Shown here: piece by piece, positions 1 through 6,760 of the stretch | How positions within the stretch are numbered: position 1 is the stretch's first letter | How the letters are laid out: every line of letters starts with the position of its first letter | Assembly: GCA_030637965.1 (NCBI GenBank) | Contig: DAOWFO010000043.1 | Location: 1 to 7,829, forward strand | From: Thermoplasmata archaeon | GTDB taxonomy: Archaea > Thermoplasmatota > E2 > DHVEG-1 | Length of the DNA stretch: 7,829 nt | Direction: 5' to 3' | Program-made: the position numbers and the translations under genes | Notes under the pieces: generated by a model | The model's database searches: none | What the model was told of the DNA's origin: nothing | What the model saw: the letters and a program-made list of their open reading frames with translations, nothing else

Positions 1-395
1 AATTTATATCCATAATAAATTGCACCTGTATAACCATCCTCCTGTATTCTTCTAAATGTGCTTATCACTTTCATGCCAATTTTAACATCATTAATATTAC
101 AATCAACAATTTGAGCGGTTAGTTTTGGACCCTCTTCAAGTTTTATAATTGCAATTGGATATGGAACTTGTTCTTTAAAATTTCTAGGAGCATCGTGAAT
201 GATTGTATAGGTAACAATCTCTCCTTTTCCACAAAGTTTAAGTTCTTGCATTTTACCAATACTTTTTCTTCGACAAAATGGGCAAGCTTCTCTTGGTGGA
301 AAATAGATATTATTACAAGATCCGCACTTATTTCCAATTATATTGTATCTTTGTGGTATTTCTCTCCAAAATCTTGCTACTCCTCCATCCTCCAT
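1..395 (-). CDS. DUF35 zinc-ribbon/OB-fold scaffold protein of the thiolase/HMG-CoA synthase complex (3' end cut by window edge)
   Basis: Translation from ATG at 395 gives 131 residues before the left edge. The N-terminus reads MEDGGVARFWREIPQRYN, as in archaeal DUF35 proteins. A rubredoxin-like zinc ribbon follows, with C24-x2-C27 and C38-x2-C41, then an OB-fold half (about 48-131) containing GEIVTYTIIHDAP, a VPYPIAIIKLEEGP stretch, and QIVDC with KIGMKV. The family is about 130-140 residues, so probably only a few are missing. In the Methanothermococcus thermolithotrophicus complex this small protein bridges thiolase and HMG-CoA synthase and helps form the shared CoA-binding site; it is not itself catalytic. 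It is third in the operon, and its ATG directly abuts the thiolase TAG, so translation is probably coupled. All four zinc ligands are intact. Identity is very likely; the complex role is inferred from family and order. Confidence 0.93.
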   Translation of the reverse strand, partial: MEDGGVARFWREIPQRYNIIGNKCGSCNNIYFPPREACPFCRRKSIGKMQELKLCGKGEIVTYTIIHDAPRNFKEQVPYPIAIIKLEEGPKLTAQIVDCNINDVKIGMKVISTFRRIQEDGYTGAIYYGYK

Positions 396-1562
396 CTACA
401 TAGCCTCCATTATGTGAACACAACATGTTGCTCCAGAACCTCCAACATTTTGTGCTAATCCAATTTTCGCGTCTTTAACTTGTCTTTTATCAGCCTCTTT
501 TCGCAATTGTAGTGCAATTTCCACAATTTGAGCTACACCTGTAGCTCCAATAGGGTGGCCTTTAGATTTCAAGCCACCACTCGTGTTAACTGGTAAGGAT
601 CCATCAAGAGTAGTAATTTTATTCTCTATTGCTTTACCTCCTTGTCCTTTTTCTATAAAACCAAGATCTTCTATTGCACATATCTCTGCAATAGTATAGC
701 AGTCATGTACTTCTGCCAAATCAATGTCTTTTGGAGATAAATTTGCTTGTTTATATGCCTTTTTTGCAGCATTCACCGTTGAATCTAAAGTACAGATGTC
801 TCTTCTTCCATGAAGTGAAAGAGTATCAGAAGCTTGTCCAGATGCTATTATTTTTACAGGTTTATTAGAATATTCTTTTGCCTTATCTGCTGCACATAAA
901 ACAATAGATGCTGCCCCATCGGTCAATGGAGAACAATCTAATAAACCCAATGGGTAAGCAACAGTGGTTGCATTTAAGACATGTTCTATCTTGATCTCAC
1001 GCTGATATTGTGCATATGGGTTTAATGCACCATTAGCATGATTTTTTACTGCAACTTGGGCAAGTTGTTCTTTTGTTGTACCATAATCATGCATATGTTT
1101 AGTTGCAATCATTGCATATATTCCGGGAAAAGTAGCTCCAAAAAATGCTTCCCACTCTTGATCTGCAGCAGTAACTAGCGTCTCAATAGCTGCATTTCCT
1201 CCTACATCATTCATTTTTTCTATGCCACCAACTACAACAATATCATTCAAACCTGATGCTATTGATAAATAACCCTCACGAACTGCAAGTCCTCCAGATG
1301 CACTTGCCCCCTCAACGCGAGTAGATGGAATATGTAAATGTGAAAAACCTGAGGCATCGGCAACTAAAGCTCCAACATGCTCCTGACCAACAAATCTACC
1401 TGAACTCATTGAACCGACATACATTGCATCTATTTCCTTTCCTTCAATACCTGCATCAAATATAGCCTTAGAACCTGCTTCTGCTGTCAACTGTCTAAAC
1501 GATTTATCCCAGAGTTCGCCAAATTTTGTAAGTCCCACACCAATAATTGCAACATCTCTCAT
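396..1562 (-). CDS. Archaeal acetoacetyl-CoA thiolase (acetyl-CoA C-acetyltransferase, SCP2-thiolase-like), with Ser at the expected nucleophile position
   Basis: The 388-residue product is full length for archaeal acetyl-CoA acetyltransferases, which condense two acetyl-CoA to acetoacetyl-CoA as the first mevalonate-pathway step. Family landmarks are the N-terminal VAIIGVGLTKFGELWDKSF, YVGSMSSGRFVGQEH (about 48-62), EWEAFFGATFPG (136-147), LLDCSPLTDGAAS (207-219), AEVHDCYT with His286, GGLKSKGHPIGATG with His336, and the C-terminal NVGGSGAT (372-379). The oddity is at TRVEGASASGG (81-91). Relatives as I recall them have a Cys nucleophile in an E-A-A-C-A-S-G-G context; here codon 87 is AGT (Ser). 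The rest of the active site looks intact, so this is not obvious decay. It lies between HMG-CoA synthase (6-nt gap) and DUF35 (0-nt gap), as expected for the channelling complex. Family assignment is firm; whether Ser87 permits normal catalysis is open. Confidence 0.93.
   Translation of the reverse strand: MRDVAIIGVGLTKFGELWDKSFRQLTAEAGSKAIFDAGIEGKEIDAMYVGSMSSGRFVGQEHVGALVADASGFSHLHIPSTRVEGASASGGLAVREGYLSIASGLNDIVVVGGIEKMNDVGGNAAIETLVTAADQEWEAFFGATFPGIYAMIATKHMHDYGTTKEQLAQVAVKNHANGALNPYAQYQREIKIEHVLNATTVAYPLGLLDCSPLTDGAASIVLCAADKAKEYSNKPVKIIASGQASDTLSLHGRRDICTLDSTVNAAKKAYKQANLSPKDIDLAEVHDCYTIAEICAIEDLGFIEKGQGGKAIENKITTLDGSLPVNTSGGLKSKGHPIGATGVAQIVEIALQLRKEADKRQVKDAKIGLAQNVGGSGATCCVHIMEAM
404..408 (-). 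promoter_or_regulatory. Shine-Dalgarno for the DUF35 gene, inside the thiolase 3' end
   Basis: GGAGG lies 8 nt upstream of the DUF35 ATG at 395 and within the last codons of the thiolase gene (M-E-A-M-stop). It supports the start at 395. The motif ATGGAGG occurs three times in 29 nt here (410-404, 395-389, 388-382), but only the ATG at 395 opens the long frame. Confidence 0.75.
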
Positions 1563-1568
1563 TTGTAA

Positions 1569-1576
1569 TCACTCCC
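1569..1576 (-). promoter_or_regulatory. Shine-Dalgarno for thiolase, overlapping the HMG-CoA synthase stop
   Basis: GGGAGTGA ends 6 nt before the thiolase ATG at 1562, and its last three bases are the HMG-CoA synthase stop codon. This places the thiolase start and suggests translational coupling within the operon. Confidence 0.65.
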
Positions 1577-2618
1577 AATACAATAAATCAGTATATTTAG
1601 CATATGTACCATAATCAATATATTCTTTATCTTCCACCAATTGTGCTACTGTCGGAGCTTTTTCACGTTTCAAATCCTCAATTTTATCCGTTACAGTAAT
1701 ATCAAAACCATCACTTCCAGCTCCGGAACCATAACTCGTTAGAAATATTCTATCACCTGGTTTTGCAACGTCCAACGTTGATGCAAGTCCTATCATTGTT
1801 GCACCTGAATATGTATTACCAATATATGGTACAAGAAGTCCTTGTTTTATTTGATCATATGAAAATCCAAGTATTTTGGCAACTTTAATAGGAAATTTAC
1901 CATTTGGTTGATGAAATATTGCATAATCATAGTCTTCAGGTTTTGAACCTGCTATTTTCATGATATTGGTTGCACATTTTGTTATATGCTTAAAAAATGC
2001 TGGTGCTCCAGTAAATCGTTCTCCATGAGACGGGTATTTTCTCTCAGCTCTTCTCCAGAAATCTGGAGTATCTGTTGTAAAAGAGCATGTATGATTAATC
2101 GTAGCTATTACATTATCTTTACCTATTAAAAATGCACCACCCCCCGCAGATGCAGAAAATTCTAAGGCATCACCTGGAGCAGCTTGAGATGTATCAGCAC
2201 CTATCGCCAATCCATATTTAATAAAATCTCCTTTAACAAGTGCGGTACATGTCTGTATTGCAGCAGTTCCTGCCTTACATGCAAATTCATAATCAGCTAC
2301 CATTAAATCTGGTGTCGCCCCAATAGCCTCTCCAACTATTGTTCCAGTAGGTTTTACAGCATATGGATGAGACTCGCTTCCGATATATATTGCTCCAATT
2401 TCTTTAGGGTTTATTGAACATCGGTTCAATGCAGAACGTGCTGCCTCAACACTAATTGTAGCAGTATCTTGATCTATTGAAGGGACCGATTTCTCCTTTA
2501 TCCCAAGTCCTTTACTTATAGATAATCCATCTTTTCCCCATACAGACGCAATATCTTCTACTTTAATTCTAAAACGGGGAATGTTTGCTCCATAACTAAC
2601 GATACCTATGTTTTCCAT
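1569..2618 (-). CDS. mvaS: Archaeal hydroxymethylglutaryl-CoA synthase
   Basis: The 349-residue product catalyses condensation of acetoacetyl-CoA with acetyl-CoA to HMG-CoA, the second mevalonate step supplying isoprenoid lipid precursors. The catalytic triad is visible: Glu82 in GSESHPYAVKPT, the nucleophile Cys114 in EFACKAGTAA, and His236 in IFHQPNGKFP. Other family landmarks are GLGIKEKSVP (37-46), SASAGGGAFLIG (155-166), the YPSHGERFTG stretch (195-204), PYIGNTYSGA (264-273) and TSYGSGAGSDGF (294-305). Length matches the archaeal family (about 345-350). ATG at 2618 gives the expected N-terminus (IGIVSYGANIPRFRI); only a weak GTGA Shine-Dalgarno-like match (2626-2629) precedes it, as may suit the first gene of a transcript with a short leader. 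It heads the operon with thiolase and DUF35 and has its own promoter at 2651-2688. The symbol follows general HMG-CoA synthase usage; archaeal names vary. Confidence 0.97.
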   Translation of the reverse strand: MENIGIVSYGANIPRFRIKVEDIASVWGKDGLSISKGLGIKEKSVPSIDQDTATISVEAARSALNRCSINPKEIGAIYIGSESHPYAVKPTGTIVGEAIGATPDLMVADYEFACKAGTAAIQTCTALVKGDFIKYGLAIGADTSQAAPGDALEFSASAGGGAFLIGKDNVIATINHTCSFTTDTPDFWRRAERKYPSHGERFTGAPAFFKHITKCATNIMKIAGSKPEDYDYAIFHQPNGKFPIKVAKILGFSYDQIKQGLLVPYIGNTYSGATMIGLASTLDVAKPGDRIFLTSYGSGAGSDGFDITVTDKIEDLKREKAPTVAQLVEDKEYIDYGTYAKYTDLLYWE

Positions 2619-2650
2619 CTATAATTCACAAAATGCAAAAATATGAAGAT

Positions 2651-2688
2651 GTATTTAAAATTGACGATTTATTTATCGTTTATAAACG
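2651..2688 (-). promoter_or_regulatory. Putative promoter of the mevalonate (HMG-CoA synthase) operon
   Basis: Two archaeal TATA-like boxes read leftward upstream of the HMG-CoA synthase ATG. TTTTAAATAC (2660-2651) would place a start site around 2630, giving a very short leader. TTTATAAACG (2681-2688 region) would place it near 2657. The second lies in a perfect 12-bp palindrome, CGTTTATAAACG (2677-2688), so it could instead be an operator just upstream of the proximal TATA. The choice between them is inference. Confidence 0.5.
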
Positions 2689-2697
2689 TATTTTAAT

Positions 2698-2704
2698 AAA
2701 AAAA
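2698..2704 (-). terminator. T7 tract terminating the coiled-coil gene transcript
   Basis: Reading leftward, a run of seven T follows the coiled-coil gene stop (2711) by a few bases, within an AT-only stretch. Archaeal RNA polymerase terminates at such T tracts without needing a hairpin, and none is evident here. It separates this unit from the mevalonate promoter. Confidence 0.5.
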
Positions 2705-2710
2705 TATTAA

Positions 2711-3589
2711 TTATAAAGAAATTTTCTTTCCTTTCTTTAAAGCGACAATAGAACTATCAGCGTGCTCTTGGAGTTTTTCTTTATTCATAGTGGCGTCACG
2801 TGCATTTATATTTTGTTCCTTTATAGCAAGCTTGGCATCCTTCCATCGTTTTCTTCTATCATCCTTGACAGATAAAATCTTTGAACGCATTTCAACGGCT
2901 TTTTCATGATTTGTTTGAGCTTCTTTTTTTACCTCTAGATACTGTTCATGTTTTTTATTAGATTCAGCTATGGAAACAGACAATCCATTTACCAGTTTTA
3001 TATATTCTTCGTGTTTCTTTTGACTATCATCATAATACTGTTGAACTTTCGTGTGTTCTTCATCTGCCTTCTTAAATAGTTCATCAATAGCATGGTCTTT
3101 ATCAGAGATATCAATTTCAATGGATTTCTGCTGATCCATCTTCTTTAAGGTCTCTTCATATTCTGCTTTTTTCTCCCGTATTTTTTCTATCAACTCATTT
3201 TCATCAGCAGAGCTCATAGGAACAGTCTCCTGTCTATATTCGAGCATCTGAGCATCTGCTTTGAGCTCTTCCACACGAAGTGGTAAATTTCTAAATACTT
3301 CGCCCTTCTTTTTACGTCTAGCTTCGATAAAAGCCTTTGCCTGTTCTTGTAATTTATTTCGCAGATCTCTGTGATTTCTCATTTTTGCAACAATTTCATC
3401 TCGTTCTTTCTTGGCTTTTTGCATCGTCTCTTTGATCTCTTTATGTTTATCATTAACCATGTCACGTTCTTCACGTAACACTTTTGCCAAATCATTTAGC
3501 TCATTTCTTCTCTGAACATAAGATTGGTATTTCTTTTCAGAATTTCTCAATTGTTCAAGTTCTTTTTTCTTGTTGGAGTTATCAATCAT
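2711..3589 (-). CDS. COG1340-type archaeal coiled-coil protein
   Basis: From ATG at 3589 the product is 292 residues. It is almost entirely charged helix rich in Lys, Glu, Gln and Asp, with no signal peptide, membrane segment or cysteine, so it is expected in the cytosol. Two long helical arms (about 1-95 and 132-285) flank a central hinge with prolines and the segment LEYRQETVPMSSADENELIEKI (about 116-137), which matches my memory of uncharacterised archaeal COG1340 proteins (about 290-310 aa, sometimes mislabelled phosphoserine phosphatase). No catalytic motif is visible. The C-terminus ends early at LKKGKKISL; I would expect relatives to run slightly further. It follows the large membrane protein gene by about 40 bp with no terminator between, so the two are probably co-transcribed. 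The molecular role of the family is unknown to me. A GTG start at 3598 would add three residues. Confidence 0.85.
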   Translation of the reverse strand: MIDNSNKKKELEQLRNSEKKYQSYVQRRNELNDLAKVLREERDMVNDKHKEIKETMQKAKKERDEIVAKMRNHRDLRNKLQEQAKAFIEARRKKKGEVFRNLPLRVEELKADAQMLEYRQETVPMSSADENELIEKIREKKAEYEETLKKMDQQKSIEIDISDKDHAIDELFKKADEEHTKVQQYYDDSQKKHEEYIKLVNGLSVSIAESNKKHEQYLEVKKEAQTNHEKAVEMRSKILSVKDDRRKRWKDAKLAIKEQNINARDATMNKEKLQEHADSSIVALKKGKKISL

Positions 3590-3593
3590 ATTA

Positions 3594-3598
3594 ATCAC
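3594..3598 (-). promoter_or_regulatory. Shine-Dalgarno-like GTGAT that decides the coiled-coil gene start
   Basis: GTGAT lies 4 nt before ATG 3589 and matches the GGTGAT core complementary to archaeal 16S rRNA 3' ends. If it is the binding site, the in-frame GTG at 3598 belongs to the Shine-Dalgarno and is not the start codon. No comparable site precedes that GTG. Confidence 0.5.
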
Positions 3599-3630
3599 AA
3601 CAACAAATTTTTATCACTAATGTATCAATA

Positions 3631-6504
3631 TTATTCAACCACAATATTAATCTCATTTTTACCTTTTACGGCTATCCAAGGCATCTTTATATCAGCATAT
3701 CCGCCAGCAGGGATAAGGATATCTCCTACTTTATTCTTTTCCTCACCATTTATATATAAAATTACATCAATACCGTTTGCTGTAGCATTACCTTTGTTTT
3801 CTACTTTAAACGAAGTTGTCACCCTATCTCCTTCTTTAAACAATCTCGGCCAGTTCAATACACCCCTTATTGATAAATTTATCTTAGTATCTTTTAGAAG
3901 AGTCATAGTGGTTAATTTTTCTGGTTTTCGTTTTCCTTCTTTTTTAACATTTAAATCAATTTCAACCCAATCATTAGTTATTATTAAATCTTTAGGTCTT
4001 ACTGTTAAAACAGCAGTTTTAGATTGCCCTGGATCTAACATTATACTTTTCAAATCTAATGAAACATCCCATTTATTTGAATTTAAATTTTCTTGAGGAG
4101 ATAATTTATAGTTCTGAGTTTTTTTCGCAACATTCTTTATAGTTATTTCAAATCTTGCTTTTTCTTCCGGCGATATTTCTTTTATTCGGTCTAAACAAAT
4201 AATACTTGTTAGACTTGTTTTATTAATAAAAACTATTATTATAAGTATAAAAAAGGCTATGATAATTATTAATGCTGCCAAGAAATGGGGGGCGTATGAA
4301 CCAAAAAGTTCGTTCAAACCAAGATCCTCCGCTGCTGATTCAAAAAAATCATAAATGCCCTCAATAACATTTGAACCTATAACCGTTGTGGTTACGTTTT
4401 TGGTTACAGATAAGTCGCTCTCCTCAGAAGTAACAGTGAAAAACAACACATCAGATGTCCTATTGGTATTTTTTGGTATATATATAGTAGCATTGATCTT
4501 TTTTTCTTCTCCGACTGCTAAATCATATACATTAGCGTAGTTTATCTCTATGGTAAAATTATTTTCTGAAACTACATCTATTGTATAGCTATCTGGCCAA
4601 AGTCCGGTATTGTTATTTTTTATTATGAAATGATATGTATCATTATTACCGCGTTTTATTTCCTTCCCAATAGGAGTTATAATTTTTATAGAATAATTAA
4701 CTGCATCTTCGGATATTTCTGCATTTGCAGTGAATGTATCTTTACCTGTATTGCCACTAACATCAAATTTTACTTCAACATTATTACCATAAGCATCTAA
4801 ATTGTTTATAGTTGATTTAAGAAGTATATCAATAGTCTTCTTTTCTCCACTAGAAATGTTAAATTTTTCTGGTATGATTATATCCCAATTTTCATTTTCT
4901 CCAGAAAAACTACTCTCTGTAATTTCAATCTCATCATCATAGTCGCTTGTAATTTCAAGAGTATACTTTACACTATCACCAGGTATTATTTTTTTATCTT
5001 CTGGATAAACACTAACATCTAATTCTATATGATCTGTATCTATAAATTCTAATGTAAGTGAAGAAAGATATACTTTTGAGTCGTAAAATATTTCTGCACT
5101 TCTAAATAAGCTACTACTAAAATCAGTATCGTTAGAAACTGACACCTTTAAACTCAAATGACTATTGTATCTAATCTCCTCATTTTCTAAATTATTAAAT
5201 GAAAAAACCATTGGAACGATTGTGGTTGATGATAGACTTAAAGTTTTATCAAGTTCTTTATCATCGGAGTCGATTTCAACGCCATTGTACATCAACGAAG
5301 CCGTTATCTTAATTTTATTTTTTAGATAATTTAAATCCTTATAATCTAGATATAAGTTTGCAGTTGCACCTTCTAATATCTTACTTCTGCTAAGATCTGG
5401 ACCATTCCAATTTATGGTAGTTTCAATATTACTACTAGAATATTCTTCTTTTGTTGGTAGTTGCTCATCCATCTTATCTCCGCTATGAAGGTAATATATC
5501 TTTGAATTTTCATCCTCAATTTCATTTGGGTCAGTAAATGGTAAAGTAACAGAGGAAGGATGGCTTATAGAATCATAAACAATAGAGGAAGAAATTATTG
5601 AATTAATAATTTCAGAGGTATCTTCTTTGGTTATATTAAATTCATCAGCTATGACACTAATTTCATCAATAAATTGACTTATATTTTGTAACGTTGGATT
5701 CCCGCTATTGTTTACTATATTTTTAATTAGATCAATTGTTTGATTTCTATATTGCTCTAGAATTGGTCTTTCTTTATTTAACCAATCTGTAAACGAATTA
5801 TTTCCAAGGATAATTTCAACCTTGAATAATAAACTCCCCCCCGGTTCTAATGTATGATTTATATCATTTATCAAAACCTGTTGTTCATTTATTTTTGAAC
5901 CTGATTCAGATATTATATCCGCTGTTTCATTTTTTATCATTATAGGAATTGGCAAAAGTGAATCCAGATTTAGAGAATACAATCCAACATTCACCCTATC
6001 ATTTTCACCTAATTTTGAAAATGTTTTTGAGGAGAAATATAGATCGAAAACAACATCGCCGTCAATTTCTATTGTTTCACTACCAGTGTATTCATAGGTT
6101 TCTACAATTCTAAGTGGATGTGGAAAAAATAGTTCAAATTCACCAAGTAAATCAGCATATTCACCATATTCATCACCAAAATCATCTAAGAAATATAATA
6201 TCCAAGTAGTTGTTAACCACACTATCCACTCTTCTGAATTTAATGTAAATCCATTAAATATATTTGGAGGGTAAACAGAATCATTCTGTTTTATAGGTCT
6301 TGTTTCGGAAACTAGAATAGATAAATCTAGTGAATCCTTTTCTGGGATTTCATTAATACCAATAACATCCTTAAAATAAAATGTAGTTTCGCCATTTATT
6401 TCATCTGCATTAACAGGAGAAATGACAAATAGAGCTGAAATAAATAATCCTAATATCAATATAAAAGATATAAGGATTGTTCTTAAAGCTCTGTTCGAAT
6501 TCAT
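3631..6504 (-). CDS. Large signal-peptide surface protein with beta-sandwich (NEW3/CARDB-like) domains on both sides of one membrane helix
   Basis: The 957-residue product has a signal peptide or signal anchor (hydrophobic about 10-28, possible cleavage after V-N-A33), a beta-rich N-terminal region (about 34-240), a helical, Ser/Asn-rich segment (about 240-310), and further beta-sandwich regions. Two look like NEW3/COG1470-type repeats (about 490-600 and 605-710) with paired 'P-G-D-S-V-K-Y-T-L' and 'S-G-E-K-K-T-I' strands. An acidic stretch, then a transmembrane helix (about 741-760) and a K/R-containing flank, predict the C-terminus inside. After it come another NEW3-like domain (about 775-868) and a CARDB-like domain (about 875-957; FKVENKGNATANGIDVILYI). 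I count 16 N-X-S/T sequons before the helix and 2 after. The only Cys is 770. ATG 6504 is supported by GAGGT 9 nt upstream and by the signal sequence. Probable envelope adhesion or scaffold protein; function unknown. Confidence 0.85.
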   Translation of the reverse strand: MNSNRALRTILISFILILGLFISALFVISPVNADEINGETTFYFKDVIGINEIPEKDSLDLSILVSETRPIKQNDSVYPPNIFNGFTLNSEEWIVWLTTTWILYFLDDFGDEYGEYADLLGEFELFFPHPLRIVETYEYTGSETIEIDGDVVFDLYFSSKTFSKLGENDRVNVGLYSLNLDSLLPIPIMIKNETADIISESGSKINEQQVLINDINHTLEPGGSLLFKVEIILGNNSFTDWLNKERPILEQYRNQTIDLIKNIVNNSGNPTLQNISQFIDEISVIADEFNITKEDTSEIINSIISSSIVYDSISHPSSVTLPFTDPNEIEDENSKIYYLHSGDKMDEQLPTKEEYSSSNIETTINWNGPDLSRSKILEGATANLYLDYKDLNYLKNKIKITASLMYNGVEIDSDDKELDKTLSLSSTTIVPMVFSFNNLENEEIRYNSHLSLKVSVSNDTDFSSSLFRSAEIFYDSKVYLSSLTLEFIDTDHIELDVSVYPEDKKIIPGDSVKYTLEITSDYDDEIEITESSFSGENENWDIIIPEKFNISSGEKKTIDILLKSTINNLDAYGNNVEVKFDVSGNTGKDTFTANAEISEDAVNYSIKIITPIGKEIKRGNNDTYHFIIKNNNTGLWPDSYTIDVVSENNFTIEINYANVYDLAVGEEKKINATIYIPKNTNRTSDVLFFTVTSEESDLSVTKNVTTTVIGSNVIEGIYDFFESAAEDLGLNELFGSYAPHFLAALIIIIAFFILIIIVFINKTSLTSIICLDRIKEISPEEKARFEITIKNVAKKTQNYKLSPQENLNSNKWDVSLDLKSIMLDPGQSKTAVLTVRPKDLIITNDWVEIDLNVKKEGKRKPEKLTTMTLLKDTKINLSIRGVLNWPRLFKEGDRVTTSFKVENKGNATANGIDVILYINGEEKNKVGDILIPAGGYADIKMPWIAVKGKNEINIVVE

Positions 6505-6513
6505 AGGGTCACT

Positions 6514-6518
6514 ACCTC
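6514..6518 (-). promoter_or_regulatory. Shine-Dalgarno of the 957-residue surface protein gene
   Basis: GAGGT sits 9 nt upstream of ATG 6504, with an additional GTGA just after it. It fixes the start immediately before the signal peptide. Confidence 0.65.
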
Positions 6519-6540
6519 GTTAACTATTATCGAGATTATT

Positions 6541-6556
6541 AATATATAAATCTTTG
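6541..6556 (-). promoter_or_regulatory. Putative leftward promoter (BRE/TATA) of the 957-residue protein / coiled-coil unit
   Basis: Reading leftward, TTTATATATT (6550-6541) is a strong archaeal TATA-like box, preceded by a purine-rich BRE-like CAAAGA (6556-6551). A start about 25 bp downstream would fall near 6521 and give a leader of about 17 nt carrying the GAGGT site. Confidence 0.55.
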
Positions 6557-6666
6557 TTTACAACAGTTATCGTTTTTATCAATATTAGATAAGTGATATG
6601 ATTATTGCTGTATAATATATAATATAAATAATTATTAATAAATTTTATCCAAATAAATATTTTTCT

Positions 6667-6691
6667 ATGCAATATAATCGATATAATGCAT
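6667..6691. repeat. 25-bp imperfect inverted repeat upstream of the rightward promoter
   Basis: Arms ATGCA-A-TATA and TATA-A-TGCAT are separated by ATCGA; 9 of 12 position pairs are complementary about a centre at 6679. It ends 4 bp before the BRE-like element of the rightward promoter, where archaeal activators or repressors often bind. The five-base ATGCA/TGCAT ends are exact and contain the only G/C outside the centre, which makes chance less likely than for an A/T-only palindrome. Candidate operator. Confidence 0.4.
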
Positions 6692-6695
6692 TTTT

Positions 6696-6714
6696 CGAAA
6701 AAACATAAATATAT
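6696..6714 (+). promoter_or_regulatory. Putative rightward promoter (BRE/TATA) of the basic-tail membrane protein gene
   Basis: CGAAAAAA (6696-6703) resembles a BRE and is directly followed by the TATA-like CATAAATATAT (6704-6714). A start about 25 bp downstream would be near 6734, giving a leader of about 27 nt that holds the Shine-Dalgarno at 6752. Confidence 0.6.
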
Positions 6715-6751
6715 CTTAAAGCATCCTAGCAAAATGGCACTCTAAGGTAAA

Positions 6752-6756
6752 AGGTG
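6752..6756 (+). promoter_or_regulatory. Shine-Dalgarno of the rightward membrane protein gene
   Basis: AGGTG (within AAGGTGGTT) lies 4 nt before ATG 6761 and matches the GGAGGTGAT archaeal consensus well, fixing the start before the signal peptide. Confidence 0.7.
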
Positions 6757-6760
6757 GTTA

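Noticed and set aside
143..458. Short open frames in both strands over DUF35 (143-337 minus, 168-458 plus)
   Set aside because: They overlap the DUF35 frame, which has the zinc-ribbon cysteines and family motifs; these alternatives show no recognisable features.
3596..3598. GTG as start of the coiled-coil gene
   Set aside because: It is part of a GTGAT Shine-Dalgarno-like match well spaced from ATG 3589, and no separate site precedes it. The difference is three residues.
3524..4096. Plus-strand open frame of 190 codons
   Set aside because: It is antisense to the coiled-coil gene start and the end of the 957-residue gene; its Phe/Ser-rich product is what reverse reading of Lys/Glu-rich coding DNA gives.
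5240..5460. Possible frameshift or gene boundary inside the 957-residue gene, because the domain content is hard to recognise
   Set aside because: The frame is continuous with uniform composition, sequons and beta-rich pattern on both sides; no internal start with a Shine-Dalgarno or stop is needed.
6600..6660. Very AT-rich stretch with A/T-only palindromes such as AATAATTATT, considered as a replication origin or CRISPR leader
   Set aside because: No origin-recognition-box-like repeats, no iterons and no direct repeats with spacers; A/T-only symmetry is expected by chance at this composition.
6520..6732. Open frame of 70 codons on the minus strand across the divergent spacer
   Set aside because: It overlaps both promoters, has no clear Shine-Dalgarno, and its product is a low-complexity Ile/Tyr/Asn string typical of translated AT-rich spacer.
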